DNA of 5,166 bases, from contig DASRHY010000259.1 of assembly GCA_035650275.1 (NCBI GenBank), positions 1 through 5,166 of the forward strand, written 5' to 3'. Shown piece after piece: positions 4,369-5,166 of this stretch. The DNA is from DASRHY01 sp035650275. Its GTDB lineage: Bacteria; Actinomycetota; Actinomycetes; Propionibacteriales; Kribbellaceae. The notes beneath the pieces are model-generated. The model was not told the origin of the DNA, made no database searches, and saw only the letters and a program-made list of their open reading frames with translations. The translations under genes and the position numbers were made by a program. Numbering within the stretch: position 1 is the stretch's first letter; each line of letters opens with the position of its first letter.

Positions 4369-4382
4369 AATAGTAGGTGGTC
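4359..4382. repeat. Inverted repeat at the break of the HTH remnant
   Basis: GACCACC (4359-4365) and GGTGGTC (4376-4382) are perfect 7-bp complements separated by ten bases. The element lies exactly where homology to the HTH family begins, so it may mark a deletion or insertion junction. It could also be an operator. Confidence 0.4.
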
Positions 4383-4632
4383 AAGATAGTGCTGATCCCT
4401 CCGCCGACTCCATAGCTGGCGCGGTCCACCGGTTCTCGCCGTGGTACTCCGGGCGCTCGCTTGCAGCCTCCTCCTCGTCGCTCTGGCTGTCCCTGAGTGC
4501 CACGGCGCCGCCGACCCGACATGGACATGGGGGCATCGCACGGGATTGGGCATACCCCGGCCTGGTGATCGGCCGGCACATAGTGAGCGACCGTTCGGGA
4601 CGAGGCGCGGCTGCAAGACCAACACCGGTCGT
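4383..4632. other. No convincing gene; two weak competing ORFs
   Basis: This 250-bp interval has no recognisable gene. A minus-strand ORF of 84 codons (4381-4635, GTG start inside the palindrome) ends with a plausible-looking acidic stretch (SDEEEAASERPEYHGENRW) but has no ribosome binding site and matches no family I know. A plus-strand ORF from GTG 4441 begins like a signal peptide (VVLRALACSLLLVALAV) but then loses coding character. They overlap antiparallel, so at most one is real. The interval may be decayed sequence belonging with the HTH remnant. Confidence 0.4.
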
Positions 4633-4667
4633 CACAGGTTTTTACCGCCGGTCGGTAGAAACCTGTG
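4633..4667. promoter_or_regulatory. Long operator-like palindrome
   Basis: CACAGGTTTTTACCG (4633-4647) and CGGTAGAAACCTGTG (4653-4667) are 15-base arms complementary at 14 positions around a 5-base centre CCGGT. The inner part, TACCG-CCGGT-CGGTA, resembles the ACCG/CGGT operators bound by many TetR-family repressors. It lies just before the plus-strand ORF at 4674 and at the start of a weak minus-strand ORF, so it could control divergent transcription. Alternatives are a transposon end or an RNA hairpin. The AT-rich arms lack a terminator's U-tract. Confidence 0.5.
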
Positions 4668-4673
4668 GAAGCG

Positions 4674-4898
4674 ATGAACGTCGAGGACAAGAACAGCGAA
4701 GCAAACCGGGACAAGCCACACGAAGATGACGCGATGACGACGATGCTCGATGAGGAGTACGCGAAGTCGGTCAGGCAGGCCACGCGCAGTCGGCCGGACG
4801 GCCGGGTCGGCGGATCGCTCAGGGGTGCGCGTGCTCGGACACGCGCGGGGCGAGCGGCAGGCCAGACTCCATCATCGCCCACAGCCGATCCCGGATGA
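4674..4898 (+). CDS. Doubtful small hydrophilic ORF, 74 aa
   Basis: The first 43 residues look protein-like: very hydrophilic and acidic (MNVEDKNSEANRDKPHEDDA) followed by MLDEEYAKSVRQAT. The rest is Arg/Ala/Gly-rich and overlaps the 3' end of the acyltransferase gene on the other strand by about 80 bp, where it looks like a shadow. GGAAG ends two bases before the ATG, which is too close for a good ribosome binding site. The GTG at 4665 is an alternative start, lying inside the palindrome. It may be a real gene whose 3' end has been altered, or chance. No function can be assigned. Confidence 0.3.
   Translation: MNVEDKNSEANRDKPHEDDAMTTMLDEEYAKSVRQATRSRPDGRVGGSLRGARARTRAGRAAGQTPSSPTADPG
4791..4804 (-). 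terminator. Short GC stem after the acyltransferase gene
   Basis: CGGCC and GGCCG pair around GGAC, 15 bases past the acyltransferase stop. It is short and lacks a U-tract, so it is weak evidence for a terminator. Confidence 0.25.
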
Positions 4899-5166
4899 TC
4901 CGACGAGCCTCCTCGACGCCCTCATCCCGTGGCCACGACTTCAGGTAGCCCAGGTTGAAGCGCGGGCCGATCAGCACCTTCACCTTGCCGGACTTCGGGA
5001 TGAGGGCGCCGCGCGGCAGGCACTCGTAGGTGCCCACTGCCGCGAGCGGGATCAGCGGGATGCCGGAGGCCGATACCTGAATGGCAAGGCGCGCCAGGAC
5101 CGGGTTGGTCGGACCGAGCCTGCCCTGGTGGTTGCGTGTGCCCTCGGAAGCGAACCCCACGAGCCG
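4819..5166 (-). CDS. PlsC-type 1-acylglycerol-3-phosphate acyltransferase, 3' part
   Basis: The C-terminal 115 residues of a lysophospholipid acyltransferase; the 5' part lies beyond the right edge. Proteins of this family transfer an acyl chain to lysophosphatidic acid at the membrane during phospholipid synthesis. The visible part starts RLVGFASEGTRNHQGRLG, containing the EGTR of the conserved FPEGTRS block, which binds the glycerol-phosphate substrate. It continues to SGIPLIPLAAVGTYE, the IPxxP block typical of the family, and GPRFNL near the usual C-terminal strand. The catalytic HX4D block would lie upstream, outside the window. The usual Pro of FPEGTR is replaced by Ser. The GTG at 5160 is an internal Val codon, not the start, because the frame is open to the window edge. 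A 7-bp stem-loop (4827-4846) lies within the last codons. Confidence 0.85.
   Translation of the reverse strand, partial: RLVGFASEGTRNHQGRLGPTNPVLARLAIQVSASGIPLIPLAAVGTYECLPRGALIPKSGKVKVLIGPRFNLGYLKSWPRDEGVEEARRIIRDRLWAMMESGLPLAPRVSEHAHP
4827..4846 (-). terminator. Stem-loop in the last codons of the acyltransferase gene
   Basis: GCGCGTG (4827-4833) and CACGCGC (4840-4846) are perfect complements around a 6-base loop, ending six bases before the stop codon on the minus strand. It may serve as a terminator or stabilise the mRNA 3' end, or be a by-product of GC-rich codons (VSEHAH). Confidence 0.3.

Noticed and set aside
4441..4677. Plus-strand ORF with signal-peptide-like start
   Set aside because: The Leu/Val/Ala-rich start has no ribosome binding site and the remainder is Arg/Gly/Pro-rich without a fold. 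The hydrophobic run mirrors acidic codons on the opposite strand.
4184..4882. 232-aa minus-strand ORF as one intact protein
   Set aside because: Only the last 45 or so residues resemble a known fold (HTH). The rest overlaps a palindrome and reads as low-complexity shadow, so it is better explained as a frameshifted HTH remnant.
1..5166. CRISPR array, tRNA, rRNA, transposase or integron attC sites
   Set aside because: There are no regularly spaced repeats, no tRNA T-arm signature, no transposase motifs and no attC core. The three-copy repeat is too irregularly spaced for CRISPR.

Overview
The window is a high-GC (visibly well over 60 percent), gene-sparse bacterial segment with strong G/C preference at third codon positions. 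The GAF and kinase proteins carry the LEQQTATAE-type linker seen in large signalling families of Chloroflexota and some Proteobacteria. I favour an uncultivated Chloroflexota-like or similar soil bacterium, but the sequence alone does not settle this.

Layout. Positions 1-1381 hold small genes among repeats: a 76-aa helical hypothetical protein (+, 354-584), a 35-aa acidic peptide ORF with a very good ribosome binding site (+, 703-810), and a 61-aa Cys/His zinc-finger-like protein (-, 960-1145). A dispersed repeat of about 65 bp occurs three times in the same orientation (87-151, 590-655, and a more diverged copy at 1343-1404). Several GC-rich stem-loops sit just after stop codons. Positions 1382-4213 are a minus-strand signalling block: a GAF-only protein (1382-2047), a 79-aa hypothetical protein (2311-2550) and a cytosolic GAF sensor histidine kinase (2724-4088). 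Positions 4184-4368 carry a frameshifted, N-terminally truncated remnant of an XRE-type HTH regulator. Positions 4383-4673 hold no convincing gene but contain a striking 35-bp palindrome (4633-4667). The right edge is the 3' part of a PlsC-type acyltransferase gene (-, 4819 to the edge), facing a doubtful small plus-strand ORF.

How the parts fit. The GAF-only protein and the kinase are paralogs. They share the same GTG-ATG start context, the N-terminal coiled coil, the linker and the GAF domain. The GAF-only gene stops exactly where a second module would begin, next to repeat copy C. Each of the three minus-strand genes of the block is preceded by a CRP-like palindrome (TGTGA-N6-TCACA type), and each palindrome lies 21-22 bp upstream of a plausible -10 hexamer. 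That is the geometry of a class II CRP-activated promoter. The best candidate for an undescribed system here is therefore a small co-regulated unit of orphan histidine kinase, effector-less GAF paralog and 79-aa protein under one CRP/FNR-family regulator. No response regulator, CRP gene, tRNA, rRNA, CRISPR array or transposase is visible in the window.
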